Below are positions 11,801 to 22,560 of a DNA stretch of 64,000 nucleotides, in pieces; position 1 is the stretch's first letter; the number at the start of each line of letters is the position of its first letter. The stretch lies in contig JAOANU010000006.1 in assembly GCA_034387635.1 (NCBI GenBank), positions 434,001 to 498,000 of the forward strand, given 5' to 3'. The stretch comes from Rhodosporidiobolus odoratus. Lineage: Eukaryota; Basidiomycota; Microbotryomycetes; Sporidiobolales; Sporidiobolaceae. Below the pieces are notes generated by a model that was given only the letters and a program-made list of their open reading frames with translations, was not told where the DNA came from and did not search any database. The position numbers and the translations under genes are program-made.

Positions 11801-13336
11801 GACGTTCCTGGTCTTCGAGGGTGCGCTCCATGAGCAGGGGAAGGATCTTGTCGAAGAGAGGACCGGCGCCAAATTCGCGAGCCTTGTCGGTGATTTGGCG
11901 GAGAGCGGTTTTGCGCATCGGGGGCGTGCCGTTCTTGATCTTGAGCAGCAGACGCATGATCTTGCGCTCTTTCAGCTCTTCGACTGTCAAGCCCGCCTCG
12001 TCTTCGTTCGTCAGGATCTGCACAAGAAATGTCAGTAAGGGATCAGACATGGGGGAGTAGGCGGTACGGACCTTCGCAAAGTACTGAGCATCCTCTTTCT
12101 TGAAGAACTGCAAATCGCCAACGCCTTCGATGTCGGTAGGCAGCTCTGTCGAGATACCCAGCGCCTCGGCGCTCATCCCCGTCTCCGGCATAATAAACCC
12201 GCCGTTCTCACCAAGCGGAGTCTCCTGCAGTTTCCGCGCCGGCGTCCGAATCGGTTCGTAGCCCGCTGGCGGCTGCACGATCTCGTAACCTTCCTTCGGC
12301 AGCATCTCGTCGAGCTCCTCATCAGTCAACCAGCGCACTCGTCGGTCCATCACGCCGCCGACCAGGAGGAAACCTTCGCCGACTGTTCCTGCCGAGACGG
12401 TGTTGATGGGTACGGGTGTCATGCCGAAAGGTTGGAGAGATCCAGGCATAGGTGTAGCGGCAGCACCGCCCGCTGGCGTTTGATCCCACCTCGACCGCTT
12501 CGGCGTCTCGCCCGGCGCAGAGGCAACGTTCGCTGGCGTTTCGTCCCACCTCGAGCGCTTTCTCTTCGGGGTCTCCGCCGGCGCCGCTTCCTTCCCCTTG
12601 AGCTTCGCCTCGTCCCATTCGCCCCCACGTTCCTGTCCCAAAGCCGATGCGTCCTTCATCGCAACGTCCCTCGTCCCTTCCGGTTCCGGTGAGCCAGCGA
12701 CGTCCCATCTCCGCCTTCGCGGCGTCTGATCCGGCGCCTCGAGTTGCTTGAGCGGCTCGCCCTTCTCGTCCGTACCTTCCTGCGCGCGGCGTTCAAGCTC
12801 CCTCCTCACTCGCTGTTCCTCCCTCTCAATCTCGGCCCGACGCATCTTGTCCGCGTAAGACTCGCCCTCGCCGCTTTCAGCTCCGAAGGCGTCGGTAGAG
12901 ACACCAGCCTCGCGATCGAAGCGACGTTGATGGTACTCTGTTTCGCGCGAGGCGACCTGGCGAGTCTTTGCCGTCGCCGCGAAAGGGTCTTCCGCATCTT
13001 CGTCTGCAAACTCATGCAAGAGGTGCTTCGGCGCAGTGACTGCAGAGAAGAAACATCAGCTGACAGGTTTACTGGTAGGACAGCGAAAGCCGACTCACAA
13101 GAGTCCAACAAGCGAGGAGCACTCGATTCGCCGCCCTCCTCGTCGACATCCATGTCGGCTCCGACGCTCGTGTCAATACTCGTATCGTACTTGTCGAAGC
13201 GTGAACTCCTGCTCTTCTTCTCCTCGGCGGGTTCTTGAGCGAGACCGGCGTCGGCTGAGTTGGCGGAAGCAGCGAGACGAGCCTCACGCCGAGTTGCTTG
13301 AGCTGCGCGAATCTCCTCTGCGGTGTCGTCTGACAT
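8852..13336 (-). CDS. HSH155: Splicing factor 3B subunit 1 (SF3B1/Hsh155/Prp10)
   Basis: HEAT-repeat core of the U2 snRNP SF3b complex, which clamps the branch-point helix. Thirteen exons: 13336-13099, 13039-12072, 12017-11677, 11617-11544, 11477-11000, 10936-10497, 10436-10226, 10166-10093, 10032-9733, 9677-9363, 9291-9167, 9104-9074, 8949-8852; 1230 aa, all phases consistent. The N-terminus holds RWDxTP repeats ([17 protein letters not shown]) and the [11 protein letters not shown] segment contacted by p14. From about residue 400 the HEAT array is very close to the human protein ([51 protein letters not shown]). Equivalents of the human cancer-hotspot residues are all wild type: E547, R550, H587, K591 and K625 correspond to E622, R625, H662, K666 and K700. 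The C-terminus ends in a divergent DNLLMWI. Confidence 0.97.
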
Positions 13337-13853
13337 AGCTGTGTATGTTCCGACGGGTGCTGGTAGTAATGTTGGAGTTAGAGAAGTCTAGAGGTGGCGG
13401 AGGGAGAAGAGGGAGCGACGGCAAGGATAGAAGGGTATTGAGGATGGGCACAGTCGGTCTTCGGCCGTTGTAGGCTGTCTCGGTACTGCTACAACCTAAA
13501 GCGACTCTAGCAGACGAGTGTGTGTAGAGCGTGAGTTCGTTACACTCTTTCCCAGCAGTCCTCCACTTGGCTCGTATTACAACCTGCGTGACTAGGATAC
13601 TACCCCTCGCAAGGTCCAAATACGTTTCAGTATACACAGGAGTCGCTCCCTGCCCCGCTTGTGCCAATCTCACTGTTACCGTCTCGAACCTCGATCCCAT
13701 TCTGCACCGGTACCGGTCGCTCTGCAACGCCGTCGACGTTGGAAGATCGTTCGATAGCCAGACAAGACTGTTGCAATACAAGAGTTGGAGGTATGTACAC
13801 GCCCTAAGCCTCGTATGCGATCCTCATTGCTTCGTCCGACCCCCCACGTCTTT
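13337..13853. promoter_or_regulatory. Intergenic: SF3B1 promoter and HAD-gene 3' flank
   Basis: 517 bp between two minus-strand genes. Minus-strand reading towards 13337 is T/C-rich. The frames here (13284-13781 minus, 13531-13989 plus) show no domain. Nothing else recognised. Confidence 0.5.
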
Positions 13854-14865
13854 TCATGCTCCCAGCATTCTCGCCAATGCCGCCAGACCCACCTCCGGTG
13901 ACCCGCCACGGCCATCAACGAAGATGTCCGAGTCTCGCGCCACCTTTTGCATGTCCTCCAGAGGATCTTCCGTCCATCGCTGGATGTAGGCAGTTTTCAT
14001 GCCGCTGAAAACAAGGTGTCAGTGTCGGCAGACACAAGCCGAGAGGTCCGCACATACACCGCTGCTGCTGCCCGCAAGTCGTAGGCGTGTGCTGCTACCA
14101 TAAGTGCGTCTTCCGGTTTGACTTGCACCAGGTCGAGCGCTTTAAGGTAGATTTGCGGGTCGGGCTGCAGATCGCGAAGAGATGTGAGCACACCCTTCCT
14201 CGTCCTCAACATATGCTCCTGCGCGAGGGAGACTGGCGACGACACTTACCTTAGTCAGGCCTAGTAGCTGGGAGGAAAAGAGGGTGTGGAAGGGAAGGCC
14301 AGATGAGCGGATGAGGTCGAGCTGGAGGCGGACGGTTCCGTTGGCGAGTACGATGCTGCTCAGACACTTATGAGTCACGAGTGAGTGGACGAGGTAGAAG
14401 GATCGGGACTTGCACGAAGAATTGCTTTCGCAACTTTTCCAGCGCAGGGAGAACGTCCGGCCACGCTGTACACCTCGAGTCAGCATGTAGAACCCTGTAC
14501 AGGACCGGACAACTAGGTGACTCACCGACCTGCTCATGCCATCGCTGCACCAGTCTTTCACGTACATCGTCTGACCATTCTTCCCCTACTTCCTTCTCTT
14601 GCAAGAGCCTGTCAAGGACTCTTCGGTGCGTGCGATCAATGTCCTCCTGTTCTTCTCCCATGTCAAAGCGCGACTGGATCTCCTCGAAGAAGCCTTGTCG
14701 CCAGTCCAGCGCCAATTGCGACAGGGCAGCGTGGTCCTGAAGGGAGGTTGTCGGGGCAGAGGAGGACGCGGTCTGCAACGCAGGGAGGAGGGAGGTGTGC
14801 CAATCAAGGCAAGTGCCCATCAGGTCGAAGACGAGGGCCTGAGGCTGGAAAGGCAATATGGTCAC
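13854..14865 (-). CDS. Type II haloacid dehalogenase-like HAD hydrolase
   Basis: HAD-superfamily hydrolase of the 2-haloacid dehalogenase subgroup; the true substrate is unknown. Exons 14865-14526, 14465-14414, 14355-14250, 14164-14058, 14004-13854; 251 aa. Motif I is VFDLMGTCLDW with nucleophile D14 and no Asp at +2, as in dehalogenases rather than phosphatases. A helical cap holds the RWHEQVAWPDVLPALEKL segment. Motif II is VIVLANGT, where many relatives have SNG. Motif III is KPDPQIYLKAL, and the acidic loop is VAAHAYDLRAAAAVGMKTAY. Intron 3 (14413-14356) starts with GC (GCAAGT), not GT; this reading alone restores the motif II strand (FFV-IVLANGT) in frame. Divergent from the chitinase. 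Dehalogenase activity is not proven by the sequence. Confidence 0.85.
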
Positions 14866-15539
14866 GATAAAAGTGCCAAGGGCGGGAAAAGAGGAGAAAG
14901 AGAGAACAAGTTATTTCACGAACAACGTTGCCCTTTCCGCTCGACGCATTGTCGCTGTCTCACGTCTTATCGCGCCGCCTATCGTGCTTGACAGCTTACT
15001 CAGCAGCTGCTTAGCAAAGCCTACACCGCCTTCCTCTTCCCGTCAACCGCGTCAACAAGTCTTTTTGACCTTCTCAATCTCGTCTTTTCTCCTCGCGCTG
15101 GTTGGCGCTGGCTCCCGTTGCTAGCGACGCGTTTCTAGCTTGGCTTGCTGGTGGTCCTTCAACATCTTCAGCTTGCCAACCTTGACCACCCGCCCACCGC
15201 CTCTGAACGGTTCAAACGCCGCCTTCGAGCCCCTTCATCTCGAAAAAAACCGGCGCGCCCGTCCGGATCACCATCACGACCGCCGCCCCCGCCCACCCTG
15301 CCGCATACTCGACTTGAGCACGGCGCCCGACGGCTTTCCTTCACTACACCACACCTTCTCCGCCGCTCGACCCGACCCCTCATCACTCAGGCTCCTCCGA
15401 ACCGAACGAGGTCCGACCGCCAACAGGTTGTCCTCGTGCTCCTTGTCCTCATCTCCGGCGGCTCCCTACACCCGTCGAACGGCCTTTCGTTTCTCTTCTT
15501 TCCAGACGCTCGACGCGCACGCAGGACGTATCCCACGAT
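14866..15539. promoter_or_regulatory. Divergent intergenic region, HAD gene / chitinase
   Basis: 674 bp between start codons. Several open frames run through 15140-15667, but they are arginine/proline-rich composition frames without start context or domain. No element recognised beyond pyrimidine-rich stretches before each start. Confidence 0.5.
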
Positions 15540-17477
15540 ATGAAGTCGTTCTCTATCCTCCCGGTGCTGGCCACCGTCACTTCGCTCGTTTCTCTCGCGG
15601 CCGCTTCATCCTCGCCCATCATGTGCGCCACCTTTCCTCTCTCTCGCGCGGAGGAGTGTTATGCTGATGCCCTGTCCGCAGCGCGCAATATTGGCCAGCC
15701 TACAACACCGACGTGCAAGCCCCGTCTGCCGTTCCTTTTTCCTACTCTGACATTGCTTACTACTTCGGTGTGTCTTTCTCCCCCCTTGACTGAAAACTTT
15801 GGCTGAACATGAGGACGTTGTTACAGTGACCGTGACCACCTCGACCGGTTTCGAAGTCCCCGAAGGCCAATCGACCTCCGACATCACCTCCTTCGTTTCC
15901 CTCGCCAAGCAGGCTGGATCCAAGCCTGTCTTTTCAGTCGGAGGATGGAGTGGCAGTGTCTACTTCAGTGACTTGACCAGCACGGCCGACAAGCGACAGA
16001 AGTTTGCGAATGATCTCGAGAGCTTTATGAACCAGTATGGATTTGAGGGAGTCGATATCGTACGGTTCTCCTCCTTTCGTAAGTCGGGCGGATCTTACTG
16101 ACGACCGGATCGCGTGCAGGACTACGAGTACCCGAATGGTGTCGGTATCGGTGCGCCCCTTCACCTCGCCTCCCTTGTAATTTTCCCGCTAACTATCCTG
16201 TTCGTAGGCTGCAACACCCGCTCCCCGCAAGACTCGGCCAATCTCCTCTCATTCCTCCAAGTCCTTCGCACGGCGATCGGCAGCGACAAGCTCATCACCG
16301 CCGCTGTTTCCACCGCCGGCTTCCTCAGCGAGGACGGGACTACCCCGGTCGCCGACTTCGCCCCCTACGCGAAGTATGTCGACTACATCAATCTCATGAC
16401 TTACGACATTGGGTAAATCTCTTCGCCTTCCTTTTTCTGCCGCATTCGATCCCCGAGACCTAACTGTCCTTTTCTTGCGAAACTTGCAGCGGGTCCTGGT
16501 CTCCCACCACAGGTCCTAACGGTCCGCTCCGCACCTGCAAGAGTGACACCAGTATCGAAACCTCTGTCAAGCTCTGGACGTCTCGTGGCTTCCCTGCGAA
16601 ACAGATTCTCCTGTTCGTCCCATTCTTTCCTTCCCCTACAGTCAGACGGCGGGCTCATGTTCTTGTGCATTTTTTCTTTCCGGCAGCGGCATCCCCTCCT
16701 ACGCCATCTCCTTCACTACCAAATCCTCCACCCTCTCCCAAGTCAACATCAACGACAAGTGGACATCGCTCCTCTACCAAGACTGGACGTCGGTCGTCCC
16801 CGCCGGTGCGCCGGGTGACTCCAACGCCGAAGGGGTTGACCAGTGTGGAAACAAGGGTGGAGGTTACTCGGGACAGTGGCAGTACAAGCAGTTAATTGAG
16901 AGTGGGGTGCGTTTTTCCTACTCTTCCTTGCCTTTTCTCGGCGGAGCTAATTCTTGTGAACTTTTCGGTGTGCTCTGCGAGCAGCTCCTCAGCGCCGACG
17001 GTTCTACGGGCCAGAGTGGCTTTACGCGCCGGTTTGACAGCTGCTCCCAGACGCCTTTCCTGTTCAACCCGGACACCAAGCACCTCATTGCGTACGATGA
17101 TGCCAAGTCTGCTTCGGTCAAGGCTGTATGTCCACTCTCGCATCTTCACTTTGGCTGGGGGCCTTGAGCTTACAGACTGGAATGTGCAGAGCTGGGCTTT
17201 GTCGAACGGTCTTGCCGGAGTGTGAGCTCTTTTCTCTTTCCTTCTTGCGGCAGTAAGAGAAGACTGACCCGATCGACCCGTCGCTTCCTTAGTATGATCT
17301 TCGACACCACGGGTTTCGACAAGAGCGTCTACGAGGCAGTCCGCTCCAGCCTCAGTGAGTCTCTCTTGCCACATACTTTCTGCTGCCTAGCCTCCGACTT
17401 TCTCGCTAATCTCGTTCACCATGTTACCAGACTCGAGGAAGAGTCGCCGCCACCTCCGTCTCGAGATGCAACACTAA
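15540..17477 (+). CDS. Secreted glycoside hydrolase family 18 chitinase
   Basis: Endo-acting chitinase, probably for wall remodelling or chitin use outside the cell. Eleven exons: 15540-15622, 15682-15767, 15827-16059, 16120-16150, 16208-16412, 16490-16612, 16687-16906, 16985-17125, 17190-17221, 17293-17354, 17431-17477; 420 aa. A signal peptide is visible (MKSFSILPVLATVTSLVSLA). GH18 landmarks in order: AQYWPAYN (strand 1), FSVGGWSGS, the active-site strand FEGVDIDYEYP with proton donor E137, YINLMTYDIGGSW, and the last barrel strands GVMIFDTTGFD. The canonical DxxDxDxE begins with Glu (E130) instead of Asp; D133, D135 and E137 are kept. There is no chitin-binding module and no GPI signal; the last exon adds a short basic tail. 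Exon 8 could start 3 nt upstream (16982). Confidence 0.93.
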
Positions 17478-18030
17478 CCAAGACCTTTTCCAACCAAGCG
17501 CTGGAACGCTTGCGGATCTTTACCTACTATACCTCTTTTCGACTGCCTTGATACCAATGTTGTGCCTTTCTTTCTTCCCCTTTTCTTTTGCTCCCTCTAG
17601 TCGTACTCGGAATTGTCCTCAGCTCTCATGGACACTTTGCTGCAGGTCTTGACTCGACGGATCGTAATGTATGTCTGGATTGCAAAAATGACCGCGATGT
17701 TTTGTGAACTTGTCGGGGATGGTATCGCCTGTGCGCTGGTTCAGAGACCTACAAGCGATGGAGTGCGGAAGCTTGGGTTGGTCCGACTGCTCGACGTACC
17801 GGTGAGGCAAGGCTGGACAACCTCGCCCACCGCAAGTCCGCGCTTGCCTTCGTAACAAGGCGGGACATGAGGGCCAAGCTCGGCGACAGTTCTGTGGAGA
17901 GCCGAGTTCAGTACACTGACCTTATCGAAGGCAGAGAAGCTCAATGAAGGCTTACCTCGCTCGAACCAGCGGGTCCGACGATCAAGCTATCTTCGTCGCC
18001 AGCCGCTTCCTGAGCGCCGCTGATGTCCGC
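17478..18030. other. Intergenic between convergent chitinase and MED10
   Basis: 553 bp holding two 3' UTRs. Short open frames on both strands have no domain. Nothing recognised. Confidence 0.5.
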
Positions 18031-18879
18031 TCACCGCACGTCCTCCATCTTGACGTCCCTGTTTGTCACTGCTGCTGTCGGAAGACCGTTCGCGAGCGGC
18101 GCTGGTGCGGCCGCAAACCCTACTCCAGCATTGTCGGCGGACGAAGTAGGCGGCGCGACAAACTCGGTGAGCTCGGGGAAGGCGGAGCCGAGTTGAGCTC
18201 GGAGAAGGTCGCGATAGTCCTGTAAGCACACGAGCCTCAGTTCCTAAGCTTCGCCTCGCCGAGCGAAGAGTGCAAAAACAGTAAAGAGAGAACGCACCGA
18301 AACAGCCCCCAAGATTCCGTTGGTGTACATGTTCTCGCCGCTCACTCGCTCAATGAAGTTCTTGGTGTGCTGATGCGGGTTCTTACCTGCATCGACGAGG
18401 CTGTCGGCCAGAGGGAGAAAGCCTCGTCAGCTAGCGGCGAGGAAAGGGCAAGAGGGCGAGGTGTACTTGATGACTTCAAGCGGGATGTGGACATTGTCGA
18501 CGATATCCTTTTGAGCGTGTAGACGTTGGAGGTGATCGATCGTTTGGGTTCTGCATGCGAGGTAGGTAGGGGAGAAAAAGGAGGATCAGCTGCTTCCTCG
18601 AGACTCGGATGTGCCACGGGCCACAGACGTACACCTTCCTCCCGATTAGCCCACCTGGTGCACCGCTCGCCACGCCGTTCAAGGAGGCTTCGAGAGCCGA
18701 GTCCTGTACGTCGCTCGCACCTGATGAAGACAGCTCAGTCAGTTCGAGCAAGGCTAAGGAGTGAGGGGAGTATACGTACAAATGCCTAACTCTAGCAGGG
18801 TCTGTAGTAGCTGTTCGAGGGTTTGCTCGACTTGTAGACGAGGTGGAGCTGCTGTGGGAGGTTGAGGAGGAGCTGACAT
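18031..18879 (-). CDS. MED10: Mediator complex subunit 10 (MED10/Nut2)
   Basis: Middle-module subunit of Mediator, bridging activators and RNA polymerase II in the nucleus. Exons 18879-18780, 18720-18633, 18550-18467, 18400-18298, 18219-18031; 187 aa. The product starts MSAPPQPPTAAPPR, then an amphipathic helix (VEQTLEQLLQTLLELGICAS), then the Med10 signature: a helix ending DNVHIPLEVI followed by DAGKNPHQHTKNFIERVSGE, matching the family's IPLEV...D.GKNP.xxTK block. The C-terminal YRDLLRAQLGSAFPEL matches the family tail helix; the last 45 residues are extra and disordered. Longer than the human protein (about 135 aa). Exon 2 was ended at 18633 because the GTACGT donor there gives the only in-frame join. 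Divergent from the gene at 19404. Confidence 0.9.
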
Positions 18880-19403
18880 GGTCGATCGCAGTGGGGAGTA
18901 GCGGTGTAGGGTTCAGAGTATCTGCCGGGATCTGTACTAGAGTTGTGTGAGACCAATAGGCGAGTTGCACCAGGAGCCGATGAATTTCCGGAGCAACCAC
19001 TTCAAGTTGTTCCATCTCTTCTTCGCTTTGTGTTTGATCGCTGTACGTTTGCTTGCTACGACTTGGTGGAGGTTTGCAAGGGTACTTAGCAGGTTGACAA
19101 GGTACATACATGCTTCCTCTTTCTCCTACAAGCCTGGTAGCGTCGAGTCTCCTATCGACCGCCTTCTCAAGTTGAATGAGGCTAGCTATAGGGAATCACT
19201 CTAGCCTACGCTGCAGGAATGACACTAGCAGTCCCATCCGAGCCAAACGAGCAGGACTCACTAAATAATCCCTCCTGAACCAGCGTCATTTCAACCTTAC
19301 TCCTCGCCGTTCTTCAACATTTCAAACTCAACGACCACTCTCACCTGTTCTATTCTTTCCTTCCCTTCACGACCTGTACGACCCTCGCGAGTGGACCTCC
19401 ACC
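18880..19403. promoter_or_regulatory. Divergent intergenic region, MED10 / 19404 gene
   Basis: 524 bp between start codons. Pyrimidine-rich before 19404. No RNA gene or repeat recognised. Confidence 0.5.
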
Positions 19404-21983
19404 ATGGCAAAGGTGGCCAGGACAATCACCAAAGTACGTCCCGCTCGCTCCCCCTCTTTCATTCACTTCCCCATCTCATCCGATACAGTCCAGCTCACCT
19501 CGTCTGCATTCCCGCAGCCCTTCGTCGACATGGGCAACTACATACGCCCACACCTGCACAGCGAACGGGGTATCACCTCTGAGCAAGCCCACGCCTCGGC
19601 GAGAGAACGCTGGCTTTCGGGCGGGATCAGTTCGCTCGACATCCAGGCCTTCGCTCAAGACGACCCAGAAGAGGACGACGACCCCTTTGCTCCCTCCACT
19701 CCTTCTCGCTCAGACACCCAGACGCCTACAGCTGCCGCCTCTCACGCCGAATTTGCGGAATGCGACTATGACGACGACTCGCCTCGTCCCGCCTTCGAAT
19801 CGCGGCAATGGAAGGAATGTACGCCGGTGCTGGAGGATCCAGATGGTGAGGATGCAGCCGAGCGATCGTTCTCGCGCTTGTCACCTCGGGATGTGGAGGA
19901 GGAGCAGGAGGAAGGGGAGGAAGAACGGAATCCGGACGAATCCTTCGCGTCGGCCCTACGATCGCTCGACCTCGACGAGTTTCACTCGCCGGAGAAGTGT
20001 CGAAGGAGGGAACACACGTGGCACGCCCTCGACCTCGACTCGTACTCCCAATCTAGCCTCAGCCTTTCAACTACCTCGCCCCAGCAGGAAGGACTGTCGG
20101 AGAACCAGTCGCGAGATGATGAGGAGGATAGTGCAGACGTTTGCACCCCGTCGCTGTCGGATGACGGGACGGCGCGTTTCGGTGTGGCCTCACCCCGAGG
20201 CAGCGAGGATAGCTATGACTCCCCTTCTACCCCAAACACCTCTATCCCTCTATCCTCGCCCGGAAGGGAACTCGACTGGTCACCCCGTTCTGCTCGAGGG
20301 GTAAAAGAGACAGCACAGCAGCTCGACCTTGATCCCGCACCTGTCCCTACCTCCACTCCACCTCGCGCAACTTTCCTCGAGGTGATCGAAACCTGCCCCA
20401 CACCGGGATCGACCATCTCAGTCCGCGACACCGGGCCACCCCGACGACGTAGCCTGATGACTAGCGGTCTCGGGATCGCTTTCTCAGAAACGCCGTCGCC
20501 GGTCAGAGAACCTTCCCGCCCGACCACCGCGCAGTCCGACCACACCTCTACGAGTCAAAACTCCGTCCGTCGCCCTCGCGAGCGCATCCAAGTCGTCGAT
20601 CCCAACTTCGACTCCTACTCTTCCTCTATCTACCCCGACGCCGCGCATTGGAATACATATACTCGCCGACCTCGCAAGCCCCGCCCGACAATCTTCCAGG
20701 GCGATGCACCCGATGCGCTCCCCTTCCCACACTTCTCGCCTCAAGAGCTCGTCACCTCTCTTCTCTCGTACCCGGGCGGGCCAGCCAGCGAAAGTACCTC
20801 GCACCTTCCTACACCTCCCTCAGATGACCCAGCTCCTTCCATTCCGCCGCCACCTCAGCATCTCCGTCCCCTTCACTCTCCCCACCTCTCTCCTTCATTC
20901 CCCCACAGCGGCTTCTTCCCTATCGCTTCTACCGCCGGCCCTTGCCCTTCAACCTCGCACTTCCTCCGTCCCTTCGCCGACCTCATCCCTTCCTCCCCTT
21001 CGCACCATGATCAGCCCGTCCTCCGCGGTCAAACCTCCAACTCAACTCTCTTCACCTACGATTTGCATCACCTCCCGGCTCCTCGCACACCTCGAGAACA
21101 ACCTTACAAGGTTCGACCTCTGAGCCTGATTCTTCCCACTTCGTTTCTAGGGGGCGGGAAAGGGACAGGGATGTATGGAGATCTTGGTGGGGCGGTTGAA
21201 CGGAAGGCCCCTCCTCTTCCTGCCGCGATGTCGACAACCGAGAGGCAAGGCAAGAGGAGGAGTCTCTCCCTGATGAATTTACCGGGGTTGAGCAAGAACT
21301 CGAGCACCTCCCGCCGACGGAGCTTGTTTGGACTCTCTTCCCTTGCGGGAGGATGTGTCGGCGCAGATGGGGATATCTCGGAGAACCCCTCTCGAGAAGA
21401 GGTCGCGAGCCATGAGCCTGGGACTAGCTTCTCCCGCGCATCCGCCGTCGTTGAGGAACCCAGGGTGGATGAGTTCGCCGTCTACTATGCTGGCGCGGCG
21501 GCTGACGCGGCAACCGGTGGAAGGACGAAAAACCGCCTTCGGTTGCATACTCCTCCGCCGAGTCGAGTACTCTCTGCTTCCGCTCCGGTCTCACCGTCCG
21601 CGCAGGATTCTCCGAAGGTCAAACTGAAGAGGGGGGCTGACATCAGGAGGAGTTTGAGTCGATTCAGTATGTCGAGGAAGGGGTCGTTTGCTCCTGAGCC
21701 GAGTCTTGCGCCCACGGTTACAAGGCAGAAGCGGCGGGGAGACCAAGTCGACGACGGAGGAGCGGCGTCGCCTGAAGTATTCGAGGAGGACGAGCTCGAC
21801 CGCCGGGATCGGATCGCGGCGGAGGAGCTCCGGAGGAAGGAAAGGACAGAGCGGAGAAGGAGCAGTTTGGGGTTGAGCTCGTTGTCGTGGTTCACCGCCA
21901 AGGAGGAGCAGCGGGGTGTGGATGGGCAGGAGGAGGAGCGGAGGGAGGGGTTGGATCAGTGGATTGCCGTGTCGGTGCAATGA
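19404..21983 (+). CDS. Large intrinsically disordered protein, function unknown
   Basis: Two exons, 19404-19433 and 19518-21983; 831 aa after removing an in-frame 84-nt intron (donor GTACGT, acceptor CCCGCAG). The start MAKVARTITK follows a CACCATG context. The first 60 spliced residues (PFVDMGNYIRPHLHSERGIT, then SEQAHASARERWLSGGISSL) look ordered and helical and may be the conserved part. The rest is Ser/Pro/Asp/Glu-rich with many SP/TP sites (phosphorylation is an inference), and there are repeated RRRSLxxLSSL-type basic-Ser blocks (RRRSLFGLSSLAGG near 640, RRRSSLGLSSLSWF near the C-terminus). No domain, signal peptide or membrane segment is seen. The single long frame and consistent codon use support a real gene. 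I do not recognise the family. Confidence 0.78.
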   Translation: MAKVARTITKVRPARSPSFIHFPISSDTVQLTSSAFPQPFVDMGNYIRPHLHSERGITSEQAHASARERWLSGGISSLDIQAFAQDDPEEDDDPFAPSTPSRSDTQTPTAAASHAEFAECDYDDDSPRPAFESRQWKECTPVLEDPDGEDAAERSFSRLSPRDVEEEQEEGEEERNPDESFASALRSLDLDEFHSPEKCRRREHTWHALDLDSYSQSSLSLSTTSPQQEGLSENQSRDDEEDSADVCTPSLSDDGTARFGVASPRGSEDSYDSPSTPNTSIPLSSPGRELDWSPRSARGVKETAQQLDLDPAPVPTSTPPRATFLEVIETCPTPGSTISVRDTGPPRRRSLMTSGLGIAFSETPSPVREPSRPTTAQSDHTSTSQNSVRRPRERIQVVDPNFDSYSSSIYPDAAHWNTYTRRPRKPRPTIFQGDAPDALPFPHFSPQELVTSLLSYPGGPASESTSHLPTPPSDDPAPSIPPPPQHLRPLHSPHLSPSFPHSGFFPIASTAGPCPSTSHFLRPFADLIPSSPSHHDQPVLRGQTSNSTLFTYDLHHLPAPRTPREQPYKVRPLSLILPTSFLGGGKGTGMYGDLGGAVERKAPPLPAAMSTTERQGKRRSLSLMNLPGLSKNSSTSRRRSLFGLSSLAGGCVGADGDISENPSREEVASHEPGTSFSRASAVVEEPRVDEFAVYYAGAAADAATGGRTKNRLRLHTPPPSRVLSASAPVSPSAQDSPKVKLKRGADIRRSLSRFSMSRKGSFAPEPSLAPTVTRQKRRGDQVDDGGAASPEVFEEDELDRRDRIAAEELRRKERTERRRSSLGLSSLSWFTAKEEQRGVDGQEEERREGLDQWIAVSVQ

Positions 21984-22067
21984 GGATGGTAGTTTACTTG
22001 GCGGTCAGGGAGGGAGGGGTGTGTCTTCGGTTTGCTTACCTTGCCTCCCCCTGTCGTACTTCTTACT

Positions 22068-22560
22068 GGTCAGACGTTCCGGCTTGCGGTCACTGTCAAC
22101 AAGCTGTCTGTGATGAGGACGTGCGAGATAATCGTGTCCCGTAAATCCCATATTTCTCTGTTGCTCTGTTCCTCTGAGTGCACTGAAGCTGAAGAGCCAC
22201 GTGTACAGTGCACAACGAACCACACGCCGGAAGCCAGTCCAACTCGATCAAGATTGAATGGACTCGGCATAACACTAGCTCGGACAACACGGCTATCTAC
22301 CACATCCACTAAAGCAGACCTTGCGGTGAAGGTGACCGCACGGCTTTTGATGTGTCATGCAGGCTTACGAGACACCTTGTACAATGCTCCCGCTACTCGA
22401 CGTAGGGATAACTTTATCTCTACTGGGTGGAAGTGGTCGACGGAGGGCTTGGGGGTCAGGTTCTCCCTCCTTCCTGACGCAAGGTCGACGGTAGAGGGCG
22501 AGGAAGCAAGTGACGCAGGAGCTCGGAGGGAGGAGATAAGCGAGAAGGATCCATGTAAAG
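22068..22560 (+). pseudogene. Decayed copy A of an unrecognised sequence
   Basis: Colinear with copy B at 23598-24060, offset about 1520-1530 bp. Matching blocks are 22071-22150 against 23601-23680, 22280-22365 against 23800-23885, and 22425-22490 against 23943-24008. In the frame that is open in copy B (NRAIYRFRWSRPRSEGDR), copy A reads NTAIYHIH, then TAA at 22310-22312, then SRPCGEGDRTA, with another stop before WKWSTEGLGVRFSLL. It therefore looks like a dead duplicate of something once coding. I do not recognise the ancestral protein. Confidence 0.5.
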
